Assembly: GCF_019802345.1 (NCBI RefSeq)
Contig: NZ_JAINDZ010000007.1
Span: 62,001 to 126,000, forward strand
Reading direction: 5' to 3'
From: Methylosinus sp. Sm6
GTDB taxonomy: Bacteria; Pseudomonadota; Alphaproteobacteria; Rhizobiales; Beijerinckiaceae
DNA length: 64,000 nucleotides
Below the pieces are notes generated by a model. That model was not told the origin of the DNA. It searched no databases and was given only the letters and a program-made list of their open reading frames with translations. This document shows, in pieces, positions 1 through 8,909 of this stretch. Numbering within the stretch: position 1 is the first letter of the stretch; the number at the start of each line of letters is the position of its first letter. The position numbers and the translations under genes were made by a program.

Positions 1-613
1 GCGCGAGCGGGAACACATCGGCCGTGACGTCGGCGAAGAGCTGCGGCTTCAAGATGCCGATTCCCGCATAGACGTATTCGGCCGTCTCTGCGGCGCCGCG
101 CCGCGTCAGCCGCCCGTCCGCGTCGCGATGGAAATCGCCGGTCCAGTCGACGCCGACGCTGCCCTCGCGCGGCGCGAGCAGGAGCGCGATGTCCATCTTG
201 TCGCCGTCCCAGAGCGAGGCGAGGCGAATGAGATTATCCGCGCGCGCGCCGATCCAGAAGGCGTCGGTGTTGCAGATGAAAAACGGTTTTTCGCCGATCA
301 GCGGCAAAACCTTCTTGATCCCGCCGCCCTGATCCAGCAGCAGCTCGCGCTCGTTCGACATCACGATGCGCGGCGCCGAGCGGCCGCGCAGATGATCCTC
401 GATCTGATCGGCGAGGTGATGGACGTTGACGATCGCCGTCGCGACGCCCGCTTCCGCAAAAGCGTCGAGCGCGCGGTCGAGCAGGCTGCGGCCGGCGACC
501 CGCACCAGCGGCTTCGGAATCGAATCGGTCAACGGCCGCATGCGCGAGCCGCGCCCGGCGGCGAACACCATCGCCGTCTCAGGAACGGAACAGCGCGGGA
601 AGGTGGGAGACAT
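1..613 (-). CDS. murU: MurU-type nucleotidyltransferase (N-acetylmuramate-1-phosphate uridylyltransferase), C-terminus cut by window edge
   Basis: Predicted to transfer UMP to N-acetylmuramate-1-phosphate in the MurNAc-recycling route that bypasses de novo UDP-MurNAc synthesis. Seen: an N-terminal nucleotide-binding signature TAMVFAAGRGSRMRPLTD, the usual lysine after it (IPKPLVRVAG), and an FFICNTDAFW segment typical of the NTP-transferase fold. The gene runs off the left edge, so about 204 residues are visible. I chose ATG 613, which overlaps the end of the upstream gene by about 35 bases; ATG 571 is an alternative but starts inside the TAMVFAAG motif. It directly follows the tsaE-amgK fusion whose kinase half would supply its substrate. 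The family call is firm; MurU rather than another sugar-phosphate nucleotidyltransferase rests mainly on this neighbour. Confidence 0.85.
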   Translation of the reverse strand, partial: MSPTFPRCSVPETAMVFAAGRGSRMRPLTDSIPKPLVRVAGRSLLDRALDAFAEAGVATAIVNVHHLADQIEDHLRGRSAPRIVMSNERELLLDQGGGIKKVLPLIGEKPFFICNTDAFWIGARADNLIRLASLWDGDKMDIALLLAPREGSVGVDWTGDFHRDADGRLTRRGAAETAEYVYAGIGILKPQLFADVTADVFPLA

Positions 614-2108
614 ACCAGGCCTCGAGATCGGCGAGCGCGGGATGGCGCAGGCCCTTGCGCAGATAGGTTTCCACGCGGGGAAGATGGGCGAGATATTGCG
701 GCTTGCGGTCGCGCTGATCGAGCCGCGCGAAAATGCCGAGGATCTTCGTCGCCCGCTGCGCGCCGAGAATGGCGTAGGCGCGCGCGAAACCCGCCATGTC
801 GAAGCCGGGATCGGCCTCGCGCCGCAGGCGCGCGTAATGACCGAGCAGCCGCATCTCCAATTCGTTCGCCACATCTACGCGCGCGTCCTGAGCGAGCGAG
901 GCGACGTCGTAAGCGGGATGGCCGAGCGCGGCGTCCTGGAAATCGATGACGCCGATGCGCGCCGTCCCGATGCGATCCTCGAGCCAGATGAGATTGGGCG
1001 AGTGATAGTCGCGCAAGGTCCAGGTCGGCGGCGCCATCACGATCTCGATCAACGCCTGCCGCCACAGAATGACGAAGGTCGCCTTGGAGCCCGAGGAGAT
1101 CGCCGATCCGCCGACGCGGCTCGCATACCATTCGACCAGCAGCTCGACCTCGATCAGCAGCGCGTCGAGATCATAGGACGGCATGCGATAGGCGGCGGCG
1201 CCCGGCGTCGGCAGCACGTCGGGCAGATCGCGCGAATGCAGCGTCGCGAGCAGCGCGGCCGCCTCGAGATAGCGATCGGCGATCGGCGCGCCATCGGCGA
1301 TGACGCCGTCGCGGCCCAAATCCTCGAGCAGCACGAAGCCCGCGTTCAAATCGAAGGCGAAGATTTCCGGCGCCGAGATCTTCTGCGCGCGCAGCGCGCC
1401 CGCCATGGCGACGAAAGGCTTCACCGTCTCGGCGAGCTTGGCGATCGCGCTATAAGACTTGCCGTAGCGGATCGGCGGCCCGTCCGGCTTCGCCGGCGAG
1501 ATCATCAATAGCGCGCGCTCGCCGCTCGGCTTGCGCAATGTCTCATAGACGCGCGACGAGGCGTCGCCTTGCAGGAAGGCGCGCTCCGCTTCGCTCCAGC
1601 CGGCGCCGGCGAGAAAGATCTCCAGCGATTTGAACGCGGCGAAGCGCCCCGCGAAAGCGCCGTGAGCGACGATGGCGATGCGTCGCGCGTCCGGCGCGTC
1701 GGGCGAGACGAAAGAAAGATGAATGGCGAGCCGCTCGCCCGAGAACAGGCCGGGCGCGCGCTCGGCCCATTCGACGAGCGCTATTCCCTCCTCGCTCGCC
1801 TCCTCGAAGCCGAGCGCCTCGAGCTCCGCCTCGCCGGAGATCCGGTAGAGATCGGCGTGCAGCAGCCGATAGCCCTCGCCTTCGTAGATCTGCATCAAGG
1901 TGAAGGTCGGGCTCGGCGTCTCCAGCGTCGGATCATCCGCCAGCGTTCGGATGAGCGCCCGCGCGAAAGTGGTCTTGCCGGCGCCGAGATCGCCCGAGAG
2001 CGTCACGAGGCGCACGCCCTCGCGAATGATCGGCGCGAGACGGCGCGCCAGAGCCGCGGTCTGCGCCTCGTCGGCGACATCGACGATCCATTCGGCGGAA
2101 TCGCTCAT
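579..2108 (-). CDS. TsaE / AmgK fusion: tRNA threonylcarbamoyladenosine ATPase plus MurNAc/GlcNAc anomeric kinase
   Basis: A 509-residue two-domain protein. Residues 1 to about 150 are TsaE, the ATPase of the t6A37 tRNA-modification complex, with Walker A GDLGAGKTTFARAL, the PSPTFTL segment and the LYRI.....LGFEE region. Residues about 170-509 are an aminoglycoside-phosphotransferase-fold kinase with the catalytic loop TLRDYHSPNLIWLE and metal-binding DFQDAALGHPAYDVASL; AmgK kinases of this type make MurNAc-1-phosphate for MurU. The start ATG 2108 forms a four-base ATGA overlap with the upstream divL gene, and the stop lies inside the murU start region, so all three genes look translationally coupled. 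The fusion is a known arrangement in Alphaproteobacteria. No key motif is missing in either half. Confidence 0.9.
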   Translation of the reverse strand: MSDSAEWIVDVADEAQTAALARRLAPIIREGVRLVTLSGDLGAGKTTFARALIRTLADDPTLETPSPTFTLMQIYEGEGYRLLHADLYRISGEAELEALGFEEASEEGIALVEWAERAPGLFSGERLAIHLSFVSPDAPDARRIAIVAHGAFAGRFAAFKSLEIFLAGAGWSEAERAFLQGDASSRVYETLRKPSGERALLMISPAKPDGPPIRYGKSYSAIAKLAETVKPFVAMAGALRAQKISAPEIFAFDLNAGFVLLEDLGRDGVIADGAPIADRYLEAAALLATLHSRDLPDVLPTPGAAAYRMPSYDLDALLIEVELLVEWYASRVGGSAISSGSKATFVILWRQALIEIVMAPPTWTLRDYHSPNLIWLEDRIGTARIGVIDFQDAALGHPAYDVASLAQDARVDVANELEMRLLGHYARLRREADPGFDMAGFARAYAILGAQRATKILGIFARLDQRDRKPQYLAHLPRVETYLRKGLRHPALADLEAWYVSHLPALFRS

Positions 2109-4654
2109 GAGGCGCGTCCTCTCTCTCGCGTCTCCTCCGACGTCGAGGCGGCATGATCGTGGCGCTCGTCGGTCGGAAAGATGCAAGTGACCGTGGTGCC
2201 TTCGCCGAGCGCCGAATCGATCAGCACGCGGCCGCCATGCAGCTCGGTGAAGGCGCGCACGATGGAGAGGCCGAGTCCGACGCCGCGATGGCGCGAGCCG
2301 GCGGTATGGGATTCGAACCGGTCGAACACTTTTTCCAGAGCCTCGGGCGCGATGCCGCGCCCGCGATCGGCGACCTTGAGCACGATTTCCCCCTCCCGTC
2401 GCAGAGCGGCGAGGGTAATGGTTTGTCCAGGGCGTGAAAAGCCGATGGCGTTGGAGAGCAGATTGAAGAGAATCTGCCTGATGCGCTTGGCGTCGCCGCG
2501 GAAGCGGCCGACATCGCCGGTGGCGACGATCTTGAGCTCGATCGTGTTTTCGGCGAGCCGGTCCTGCACGCCCTCGGCCGCCGCGCGCATCGCATCCTCG
2601 ACATCGACGTCGCCGAGCTCGAGCGCCATGGCGTCGCTGTCGATCGTCGCGAGATCGAGAATATCATTGATGATGGCGAGCAGCGCTGCCGACGACTTGG
2701 CCACATAGCCCAAATATTCCAGCTGCTTGGCGTTGAGCTCGCCGGTCGATCTCTCGCCGAGCAGATGGCTGAAGCCGATGATGTTGTTGAGCGGCGAGCG
2801 CAGCTCGTAAGAGACGTGATGGACGAAGTCGTTGCGGATCTTCTCCGCCGCCATCAGGGCCTCGTTGCGCTCGGTGAGCGCGCGCTCGACATTCACGCCC
2901 GCCGTCACATCGACGAAGGTGAGCAGCGCCGCGCCCTCGGGCAGGGCCTGCGCCGTGCAGTCGAGCACGCTGCCGTCGGAGCGCTCGATGCGGCGGGTGA
3001 AGCCCTGGCGCATCTCCTGCAGTCCGGTGACGAAGCCGCGCAGCTCGCTCCAGGTCTCCTCATTGGGATGCAGCTTCGCGCAGAGCTTGGAAACGGCGTC
3101 GAAGCGCGGCTTTTCGTCCAGCGCGCGCTTGTCGAGCCGCCACAGGGCGACGAAGGCGGGATTGCAAAAGCGCAGGCGTCCGTCGGCGCCGAAGACGGCG
3201 ACGCCCTCGCGCAGATTTTCCAGCGTCTCGTTCTGCATGCGGTCGAGCGCATGGAAGCGCGTCTCGAGGAAATAGCGCTCGCTCACATCGTCATAGAGAT
3301 AAGTGACGCCGCCCTGCGGATTGACATTGACGACGACGCGCAGCGTGCGTCCGTCCGGCATGTGCCAGATGTGCTCGTGATGCTCTTCCGAGGAGCGATA
3401 GGCTTCGAGCAGCCGCGACTTCCAGGCCCTGAAGTCGACCTCCACCGGCAGGCGCTGCTCGGCGCGCAGCCGGTCGAGAATCTGCGAATCGCTCGGGCCC
3501 TGGTCGAGAAAGGCGCGGTCGAGCGGCGGCCACAGCCTTTCATAAGCGGCGTTGCGATAGACGAGCCGCTTGCGGCGGTCGAAAATGGCCACGGCGATCG
3601 GCAGCTGATCCAGCGTGCGCGAATGCGCCTGCATCTGCTGCTCGAGATCGGAGCGCATGGCGTCGATCTCGTGACGGTCGAGCGCGAGCGCGGCGGAGGC
3701 CCCATGAAAGGGCGCCTCGACGACATCGAGACCATGCCGCTCCCCTGCGACGACCGCCGTGACTCGCGCGCGAAAAACCTCGTCGCGGCCGCGCGCGGCC
3801 GCGGCCTCGGCGCGGGCCTGGTGATCGAGCAGCTCGATCTGCCGGCGCAGGGCGTCGGCCGGGCTCTCCGCCTCCACGGCGCTCGCATAGGCGGCGTTGA
3901 CGAAGGAGAGGCGGCCGTCGGCGGCGCGCATCCACACCGGCGTCGGCAGCGCTTCGAGCATCGCGCGCAGCCCCTCCGCCTCCGCGACGCAGCGGGCGTG
4001 CCGCTCGCGCAGCGACAACAGCTCGAGCCGGTCGCCCGAGACCTCGCGAATGCGCAGCACGGCGCGGCCGGCGACGGCGCGGCCCTCGGCGTCGAAGCGC
4101 CGGCCCTGCGGATTGGCGAGGGCGAGGCGGAATGCTTCGCCGCTCTGGCGCAGCCGCTCGATCCACTGCTCGAGCTCGCGCGCGTCCTTCATCGTGAGCC
4201 AAGTTCCGAAGGCGAGAGGCCGGCGCGCGAAGGCGGCGTCGCCGAGGCTGTTCTCCACATCGGGCTCGCTCGCAGGCCCGTCCCAGGAGACGAGCAGCTG
4301 CGGCTCGCTCGACAGAAAGGTCTCGGCGCGGTCGAGCTTGCTGCGCGCCAGCTCCAATTCGGCGGCGAGCCGCGTCTGGCCGCGGCTCCATCTCTTCCGC
4401 TCGGAGAGATAGCCGAGGGCGACGACGGTGGAGAAAAGGGCGAGGCCGAGGCTGAGCGCGAGATGGGCGAATTCGCCGCTGTCGCCGGCCGCGAAAAGTC
4501 CCGCCAGCGCCTGCGCCCGGGCGGGACGGGCGAGCAGCAGGCCGCCGGCCGTCAGCGCCACGGCCGCCGATCGTCGCAGCGAGCCGGCTCGGAGGCTCCG
4601 CCTGCGCCCGGCGGGCGACTGCGCTATCGGCCCGAAGGCCGTCCTGTCGTGCAT
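2105..4654 (-). CDS. divL: DivL-type PAS sensor kinase with Tyr replacing the phospho-acceptor His
   Basis: About 849 residues. Order: a signal-like hydrophobic stretch, then a transmembrane helix (LALSLGLALFSTVVALGYL), several PAS-like segments, a HisKA-like dimerisation region and a HATPase_c domain with N box (NLLSNAIGFS), G1 (DRGRGIAP) and G2 (GVGLGLSIV). The H box reads HVSYELRSPLNN: the position that is His in ordinary kinases (SHELRTPLN) is Tyr, codon at 2807-2809. This is the hallmark of Caulobacter DivL, a regulator of the CckA-CtrA cell-cycle phosphorelay. The neighbours tsaE-amgK-murU and ahcY are the usual alphaproteobacterial company of divL. The open frame extends to a TTG at 4753 and has an ATG at 4690; I chose ATG 4654, preceded by GGAG, because it keeps the membrane segments intact. 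The DivL assignment is an inference from the Tyr substitution plus synteny. Confidence 0.85.
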   Translation of the reverse strand: MHDRTAFGPIAQSPAGRRRSLRAGSLRRSAAVALTAGGLLLARPARAQALAGLFAAGDSGEFAHLALSLGLALFSTVVALGYLSERKRWSRGQTRLAAELELARSKLDRAETFLSSEPQLLVSWDGPASEPDVENSLGDAAFARRPLAFGTWLTMKDARELEQWIERLRQSGEAFRLALANPQGRRFDAEGRAVAGRAVLRIREVSGDRLELLSLRERHARCVAEAEGLRAMLEALPTPVWMRAADGRLSFVNAAYASAVEAESPADALRRQIELLDHQARAEAAAARGRDEVFRARVTAVVAGERHGLDVVEAPFHGASAALALDRHEIDAMRSDLEQQMQAHSRTLDQLPIAVAIFDRRKRLVYRNAAYERLWPPLDRAFLDQGPSDSQILDRLRAEQRLPVEVDFRAWKSRLLEAYRSSEEHHEHIWHMPDGRTLRVVVNVNPQGGVTYLYDDVSERYFLETRFHALDRMQNETLENLREGVAVFGADGRLRFCNPAFVALWRLDKRALDEKPRFDAVSKLCAKLHPNEETWSELRGFVTGLQEMRQGFTRRIERSDGSVLDCTAQALPEGAALLTFVDVTAGVNVERALTERNEALMAAEKIRNDFVHHVSYELRSPLNNIIGFSHLLGERSTGELNAKQLEYLGYVAKSSAALLAIINDILDLATIDSDAMALELGDVDVEDAMRAAAEGVQDRLAENTIELKIVATGDVGRFRGDAKRIRQILFNLLSNAIGFSRPGQTITLAALRREGEIVLKVADRGRGIAPEALEKVFDRFESHTAGSRHRGVGLGLSIVRAFTELHGGRVLIDSALGEGTTVTCIFPTDERHDHAASTSEETRERGRAS

Positions 4655-5033
4655 GCGAACCGGTCTCCACGTTCGATTGCAAAGGCTCATCGCAAACAAA
4701 CGCCGCAAGCCGTTCGCGCGCCCGAGCGACGCGCCGTCCCGAATCGTCTCCAATCTAAAACGCGTTGATCGAAAGGGAAACGCGCGACGCGACGGGGAGC
4801 ATTCTCACGTAGAGGTTTCGCCGAACTGGCGTCGGCGTCGCCGTGGGGAAAAATTTCACCTCGGCCCGGGCGCGCCGACCGCGTATCCGAGACTCGCGAA
4901 TGCGCGGCTCGCGCTGAAGAGAGCCCCGGTCGCCGCGAAATCGCGCCTTTTCCTGAAAGCTCGATTCGCGGCGTTTCCCGATGACAGAGCGCGCTCGCCA
5001 GGAGTCATGCGAGCTTAAAAAAGCGCTCCAAGC
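4655..5033. other. Non-coding stretch upstream of divL
   Basis: About 380 bases between the chosen divL start and the 3' end of the next gene. It should hold the divL promoter. I see no RNA gene, repeat or convincing small coding region. If the TTG at 4753 is the true divL start, the gap shrinks by 99 bases. Confidence 0.5.
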
Positions 5034-5561
5034 TCAGTGCGGTGTAAAACGTGTCTCGATGAAATAGACGTATCGAACCTGCAACGGATCGTAACGAATA
5101 ATGAGCGTGTCGATGTTGCGTAGACGAGGGTCTGACAGAGTCACGTCCTGAGTGGCTTGTGAGTTGACCGTCACCTGTACCGTGTCAGCGGTCGGAATAC
5201 CGAAATGATAAGCGTAAAGAGTGAATGTTACTGGCATCGACATACTTGTCGCGCCATAGGCAAAAAGCTTAAGGCCGGTCAAATCGAAAGATTTACCAGG
5301 GAAATTAGAGGCGGGAATAGTAAAGACGCCGCCGGTGCGGTTGGCGAAATACAGCCCGCCGTTTCCCGTTCGCACGTCCCAACCATTAGGGAGAAGATGA
5401 CCGAGAGCGGATACGACCAGGCCGCTGCTGTCCGTCGCCGTGCAATTCGGGCACCCGGTCAAAGGCGCTGAGGTAAATGTCGCGGTGTCGGCAAGCGCCG
5501 CCGACGCGGAAAAAGCGACAAAGGTCGCCAGAGCGGTGGCTCGTAGAAATTCGGCGTTCAT
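5034..5561 (-). CDS. Secreted hypothetical protein, lower GC than neighbours
   Basis: A 175-residue protein with a clear Sec signal peptide (MNAEFLRATALATFVAFSAS, cleavage after AALA-D). The start ATG 5561 has a good AGGAG eight bases upstream; a further upstream start would add 18 unlikely residues. The mature part begins with a short Cys pair (GCPNC) and looks beta-rich, with alternating hydrophobic residues throughout. I recognise no family and assign no function. The base composition is visibly lower in G+C than the flanking divL and ahcY, and the gene separates these two genes, which often sit together in Rhizobiales. This suggests a later insertion. Confidence 0.75.
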   Translation of the reverse strand: MNAEFLRATALATFVAFSASAALADTATFTSAPLTGCPNCTATDSSGLVVSALGHLLPNGWDVRTGNGGLYFANRTGGVFTIPASNFPGKSFDLTGLKLFAYGATSMSMPVTFTLYAYHFGIPTADTVQVTVNSQATQDVTLSDPRLRNIDTLIIRYDPLQVRYVYFIETRFTPH

Positions 5562-6227
5562 ATTATTCTCCTGATTGCCGCATTGCGTGACGCTCGAGCG
5601 AGGACGCTGGTCCATGCGCGCATCCCACGAGCGTCAGCCTGCTGCTCTCACAACATGGAAGGGGCTCGCCTCAGAGCTTGTGACTCATTCGATTTTCGCC
5701 ATTTTCGACCGCAGTCGAACCAGTGAGAGTCGAATTCATTCGCAAATTCTCGGGAGCAAGTCCCGATTGTCAGTCTAACCTCTATCGTTGCAGACGCATG
5801 ACAAAAAATTGAAGCCGCGTACGGAGTTGGCCGTCTCGCGTTTTCTGGTTGTCGATCTCGGTTGAAACGACGCGGCGAGGCTCCCTGCTCCAAAATGTCG
5901 CGCGGCGACTGCGCCGCCGAGAAATTGCGGCCCGATCGCTCTGGCGAAATCATGGGCGATGTGAATTGCGTGCGTCCGTTGCGCGGGCTGCAATGGCGGG
6001 CGCAGCTTGCATCTAATGCAGGTCGCGCGATATCGGCGGCGCTGGAGCCGTCGATCCCGTGACGCCGGGGGATCGCGTTCGAGAACCCAGCCTCCTCATC
6101 CTGAGGAGGCCCGAAGGGCCGTCTCGAAGGATGCTCCAGAAGGCGCGGGCGGGGCCCACCCTTCGAGACGCCCGCTGCGCGGGCTCCTCAGGGTGAGGGG
6201 ACTGGTGTTCACCATACGCCGGGAGCC
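5562..6227. other. Long intergenic region between secreted protein gene and ahcY
   Basis: About 670 bases with no supportable gene. It holds the promoter of the secreted protein gene, a 39-base sequence (5669-5707) that recurs with about seven differences at 10450-10488, and a Rhizobiales-type inverted repeat at 6091-6200 (listed separately). Short open frames here have neither a ribosome binding site nor family resemblance. Confidence 0.5.
6091..6200. repeat. Rhizobiales-type palindromic intergenic repeat
   Basis: Imperfect inverted repeat of about 110 bases. The outer arms are CCTCATCCTGAGGAGGCCC and GGGCTCCTCAGGGTGAGG; the inner arms are CGTCTCGAAGGATG and CACCCTTCGAGACG. This sequence type is scattered between genes in many Rhizobiales genomes. 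A shortened relative is at about 8786-8828. Confidence 0.8.
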
Positions 6228-6268
6228 GAATAAGAGAACGGCCCCGCTCTCAAGCGGAGAGCGAGGCC
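6228..6268 (-). terminator. Putative intrinsic terminator of ahcY
   Basis: On the minus strand, GGCCTCGCTCT and AGAGCGGGGCC form an 11-bp stem (one G-T pair) around a seven-base loop, at 6240-6268. It is followed by a pyrimidine-rich GTTCTCTTATT tail, about 25 bases past the ahcY stop codon. Confidence 0.6.
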
Positions 6269-6292
6269 GAAGTTTTCAGCGCGTCCGCCGCC

Positions 6293-7699
6293 TCAGTAGC
6301 GGTAATGCTCCGGCTTGAACGGGCCGTTCTGCGGCACGTTGAGATAAGCGGCCTGCTGCTCGGTCATCTTGGTCAGCTTCACGCCGATCTTGGCGAGATG
6401 TAGAGAAGCGACCTTCTCGTCGAGGTGCTTGGGCAGCGTGTAGACACCGACCGGATACTGGCCCTGCTTGGTCCACAGCTCGATCTGCGCCAGCGTTTGA
6501 TTGGTGAAGGACGCCGACATCACGAAGGACGGATGGCCGGTGGCGCAGCCGAGATTCACCAAGCGGCCTTCGGCGAGCAGGATGATCCGCTTGCCGTCGG
6601 CGAACTCGACCTCGTCGACCTGCGGCTTCACATTGTGCCATTTGAGATTGCGCAGGCCGGCGACCTGAATCTCGCTGTCGAAATGGCCGATGTTGCAGAC
6701 GATGGCGCGGTCCTTCATGACGCGCATGTGCTCGGTCGTGATGACGTCGACATTGCCGGTCGCGGTGCAGAAGATGTCCGCGCGCGTCGCGGCGTCTTCC
6801 ATCGTGGTGACCTCATAGCCTTCCATCGCCGCCTGCAGCGCGCAGATCGGATCAATCTCGGTGACGAGCACGCGGCAGCCGGCGTTGCGCAGCGAGGCGG
6901 CCGAGCCCTTGCCGACGTCGCCATAGCCCGCGATGCAGGCGACCTTGCCGGCCATCATCACATCGGTGGCGCGGCGGATGCCGTCGACCAGCGATTCGCG
7001 GCAGCCGTAGAGATTGTCGAACTTCGACTTGGTGACCGAATCATTGACGTTGATCGCCGGCCACAGCAGCTTGCCCTCCTTATGCATCACATAGAGGCGA
7101 TGCACGCCGGTGGTGGTCTCCTCGGTCACGCCCTTGATGGCCTCGGCGTTGCGCTTGTAGAAGCCCGGATTGGCCTTGAGGCGCTTCTTGATCGCGGCGA
7201 AGAGGACCTCTTCTTCTTCATTGGTCGCCTTGTCGAGGAAGGCGGTGTCGCCATTCTCGGCGCGCAGGCCGAGATGGATGAGCAGCGTGGCGTCGCCGCC
7301 GTCGTCGAGAATCATGTTGGGCGCGCCGCCGTCGCCCCATTCGAAGATACGATGGGTGTAATCCCAATAATCCTCGAGGCTCTCGCCCTTGATGGCGAAC
7401 ACCGGCGTGCCGGCGGCGGCAATCGCCGCGGCGGCGTGATCCTGCGTCGAATAAATATTGCAGGAGGCCCAGCGGACGTCGGCGCCGAGCGCCTTCAGCG
7501 TCTCGATCAGCACGGCGGTCTGGATGGTCATATGCAGAGAGCCGGCGACGCGCGCGCCCTTGAGCGGCTGCGACGGGCCATATTCGGCGCGCGTCGCCAT
7601 CAGGCCGGGCATCTCGGTCTCGGCGATATCGAGCTCCTTGCGGCCCCACTCCGCGAGGCCGATGTCGGCGACGACATAATCATTGAAATGCGTGGTCAT
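6293..7699 (-). CDS. ahcY: Adenosylhomocysteinase
   Basis: 468 residues. A cytosolic NAD-dependent enzyme that hydrolyses S-adenosylhomocysteine to adenosine and homocysteine, relieving product inhibition of methyltransferases and feeding the methionine cycle. Seen: substrate-domain signature [16 protein letters not shown], the [16 protein letters not shown] region, the NAD-binding Rossmann segment [27 protein letters not shown], and the conserved C-terminus ending KPEHYRY. It includes the roughly 40-residue insertion seen in many bacterial forms. An ATAAAGA/TCTTTAT palindrome lies about 85 bases upstream and a hairpin with a pyrimidine tail lies downstream, so the gene is probably a single transcription unit. 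Confidence 0.97.
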   Translation of the reverse strand: MTTHFNDYVVADIGLAEWGRKELDIAETEMPGLMATRAEYGPSQPLKGARVAGSLHMTIQTAVLIETLKALGADVRWASCNIYSTQDHAAAAIAAAGTPVFAIKGESLEDYWDYTHRIFEWGDGGAPNMILDDGGDATLLIHLGLRAENGDTAFLDKATNEEEEVLFAAIKKRLKANPGFYKRNAEAIKGVTEETTTGVHRLYVMHKEGKLLWPAINVNDSVTKSKFDNLYGCRESLVDGIRRATDVMMAGKVACIAGYGDVGKGSAASLRNAGCRVLVTEIDPICALQAAMEGYEVTTMEDAATRADIFCTATGNVDVITTEHMRVMKDRAIVCNIGHFDSEIQVAGLRNLKWHNVKPQVDEVEFADGKRIILLAEGRLVNLGCATGHPSFVMSASFTNQTLAQIELWTKQGQYPVGVYTLPKHLDEKVASLHLAKIGVKLTKMTEQQAAYLNVPQNGPFKPEHYRY

Positions 7700-7783
7700 G
7701 ACGCTCCCTTCTGGCGTTGCCTCGCACGGGCGGCGAGCGCGGGTCCTAGCGCCCGCCTATAGCAAGACGGGCGAAGGGATGCA

Positions 7784-7807
7784 ATAAAGATATAAACAAG
7801 TCTTTAT
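7784..7807. promoter_or_regulatory. Putative operator upstream of ahcY (perfect ATAAAGA inverted repeat)
   Basis: ATAAAGA (7784-7790) and TCTTTAT (7801-7807) form a perfect 7-bp inverted repeat with a 10-base spacer, in an A+T-rich patch inside otherwise GC-rich DNA, 85-108 bases before the ahcY start. Similar ATAAAGAT-type palindromes are known in front of methionine-cycle genes in Proteobacteria, where ArsR-type SAH-responsive regulators bind. The regulator identity is inferred. Confidence 0.45.
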
Positions 7808-7899
7808 GTCAGCCTGCCGCTGCCGCCGGCAGGCCGAAGGCGTCTCCTCGAGCGGCGCGGCCCGCGTCGCTCGAATGACACGAGCCGCCCGATCGCTGC

Positions 7900-8604
7900 T
7901 CAGTCGCCGAAATGATAGCTGACGCCCGCTGTCAGCGAGCCTTCGCCCTGTGCGTGCCGCGTCGCCAGCGCCGGCCGCGCCAAATTTTCGGCTTCGGCTC
8001 GCGTGCGCCCGCCGAACCACCGCGTTTCGATATGCGCGCTCCAGCGCGTATCGAGGGCGTATTCGACGCCGGCGCCGACCGTCGGCGTCACCGACCACCA
8101 ATTGGTGGTCGTCGAGCCGAGCGGCGCCTGATAGGACCGCTCGATATGCGCGAGTTCCATGCCGCCGGTGACGTAAAGCAGCGCGCGCTCGTAGTTCCAG
8201 CCCAAGCGTCCGCGAATCGATCCTTGAGCATCGATCGTGTTCTGCACGCCATAGCCGAAAATCGGGTCGACCGTGTAGGCGCGGGCGCGGGCGCCCGAGA
8301 TGTCGCCGACAACGCCATAGACGAGAGGGCCGTAGCGCCAATCATAGCCGGCGTGGACGCCGCCGATGAAGCTGCCGCCGCTTCCGGTCTTGGAGGAGAG
8401 GACCGCATTGTTCGCCGCGAGCACCGTTTGCGCGCGGTCGCCGAACCCGGCGTAGCCGGCGTGCGCGCCGACGTAGAACCCCTCGAAAAGCAGAGCCGGC
8501 GGCGGCGCGAAAGCGGGCTCCGCCTTGCGGGCAGGCAAATCCGCGGCTGTCGCCGTGCCGACAGAAAGCAAGGCCGAGCAGCAGGCGATGGTCCAGGTTT
8601 TCAT
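7900..8604 (-). CDS. Omp25/31-family outer-membrane beta-barrel protein
   Basis: 234 residues. A signal peptide (MKTWTIACCSALLSVGTATA) is followed by the ADLPARK.EP..APPP segment typical of Rhizobiales Omp25/31 porin-like proteins, then FYVGAHAGYAGFGD and repeating amphipathic strands ending in GVSYHFGD, a barrel C-terminus. It is expected to be an eight-stranded barrel in the outer membrane. I chose ATG 8604, with AAGGATG upstream; the open frame continues upstream for 35 residues but they precede the signal peptide. It is transcribed divergently from the DUF2975 pair. A second member of the family is at 38749-39582. Confidence 0.9.
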   Translation of the reverse strand: MKTWTIACCSALLSVGTATAADLPARKAEPAFAPPPALLFEGFYVGAHAGYAGFGDRAQTVLAANNAVLSSKTGSGGSFIGGVHAGYDWRYGPLVYGVVGDISGARARAYTVDPIFGYGVQNTIDAQGSIRGRLGWNYERALLYVTGGMELAHIERSYQAPLGSTTTNWWSVTPTVGAGVEYALDTRWSAHIETRWFGGRTRAEAENLARPALATRHAQGEGSLTAGVSYHFGD

Positions 8605-8909
8605 ATCGCATCCTTCGTTCGAGTGATCGTTTGGCCCTGGCCGCCGCCGGGTCGAGGCAGCGTTCATGCAACAGGCCGTATATAGCATGAAATAGATTAA
8701 TATATTCATGTTTTACATTAAAAATTTCTCGCGTCAATGTTGCTCGGGCCTCGAGGCAGGGCGGTCAGGTGAAGGACCAATCCCCAACCCTCGTCCTGAG
8801 GCGCCGCCCGCTGCGCGGGCCGAGCAGGAGCGGCGCGTGCATATCCGGGCCGGCGCCTATGCTATGGAGGTCGGGCCTCTTGCTCGGCGCGAAAACGAGG
8901 ATGGCGACG
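8605..8909. other. Divergent intergenic region with truncated palindromic repeat
   Basis: About 305 bases between the outer-membrane protein gene and the DUF2975 pair. The half nearest the porin is A+T-rich (around 8680-8740) and probably holds its promoter. Bases about 8786-8828 match part of the repeat at 6091-6200 (CCTCGTCCTGAGG, CGCCCGCTGCGCGGG). Confidence 0.5.
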
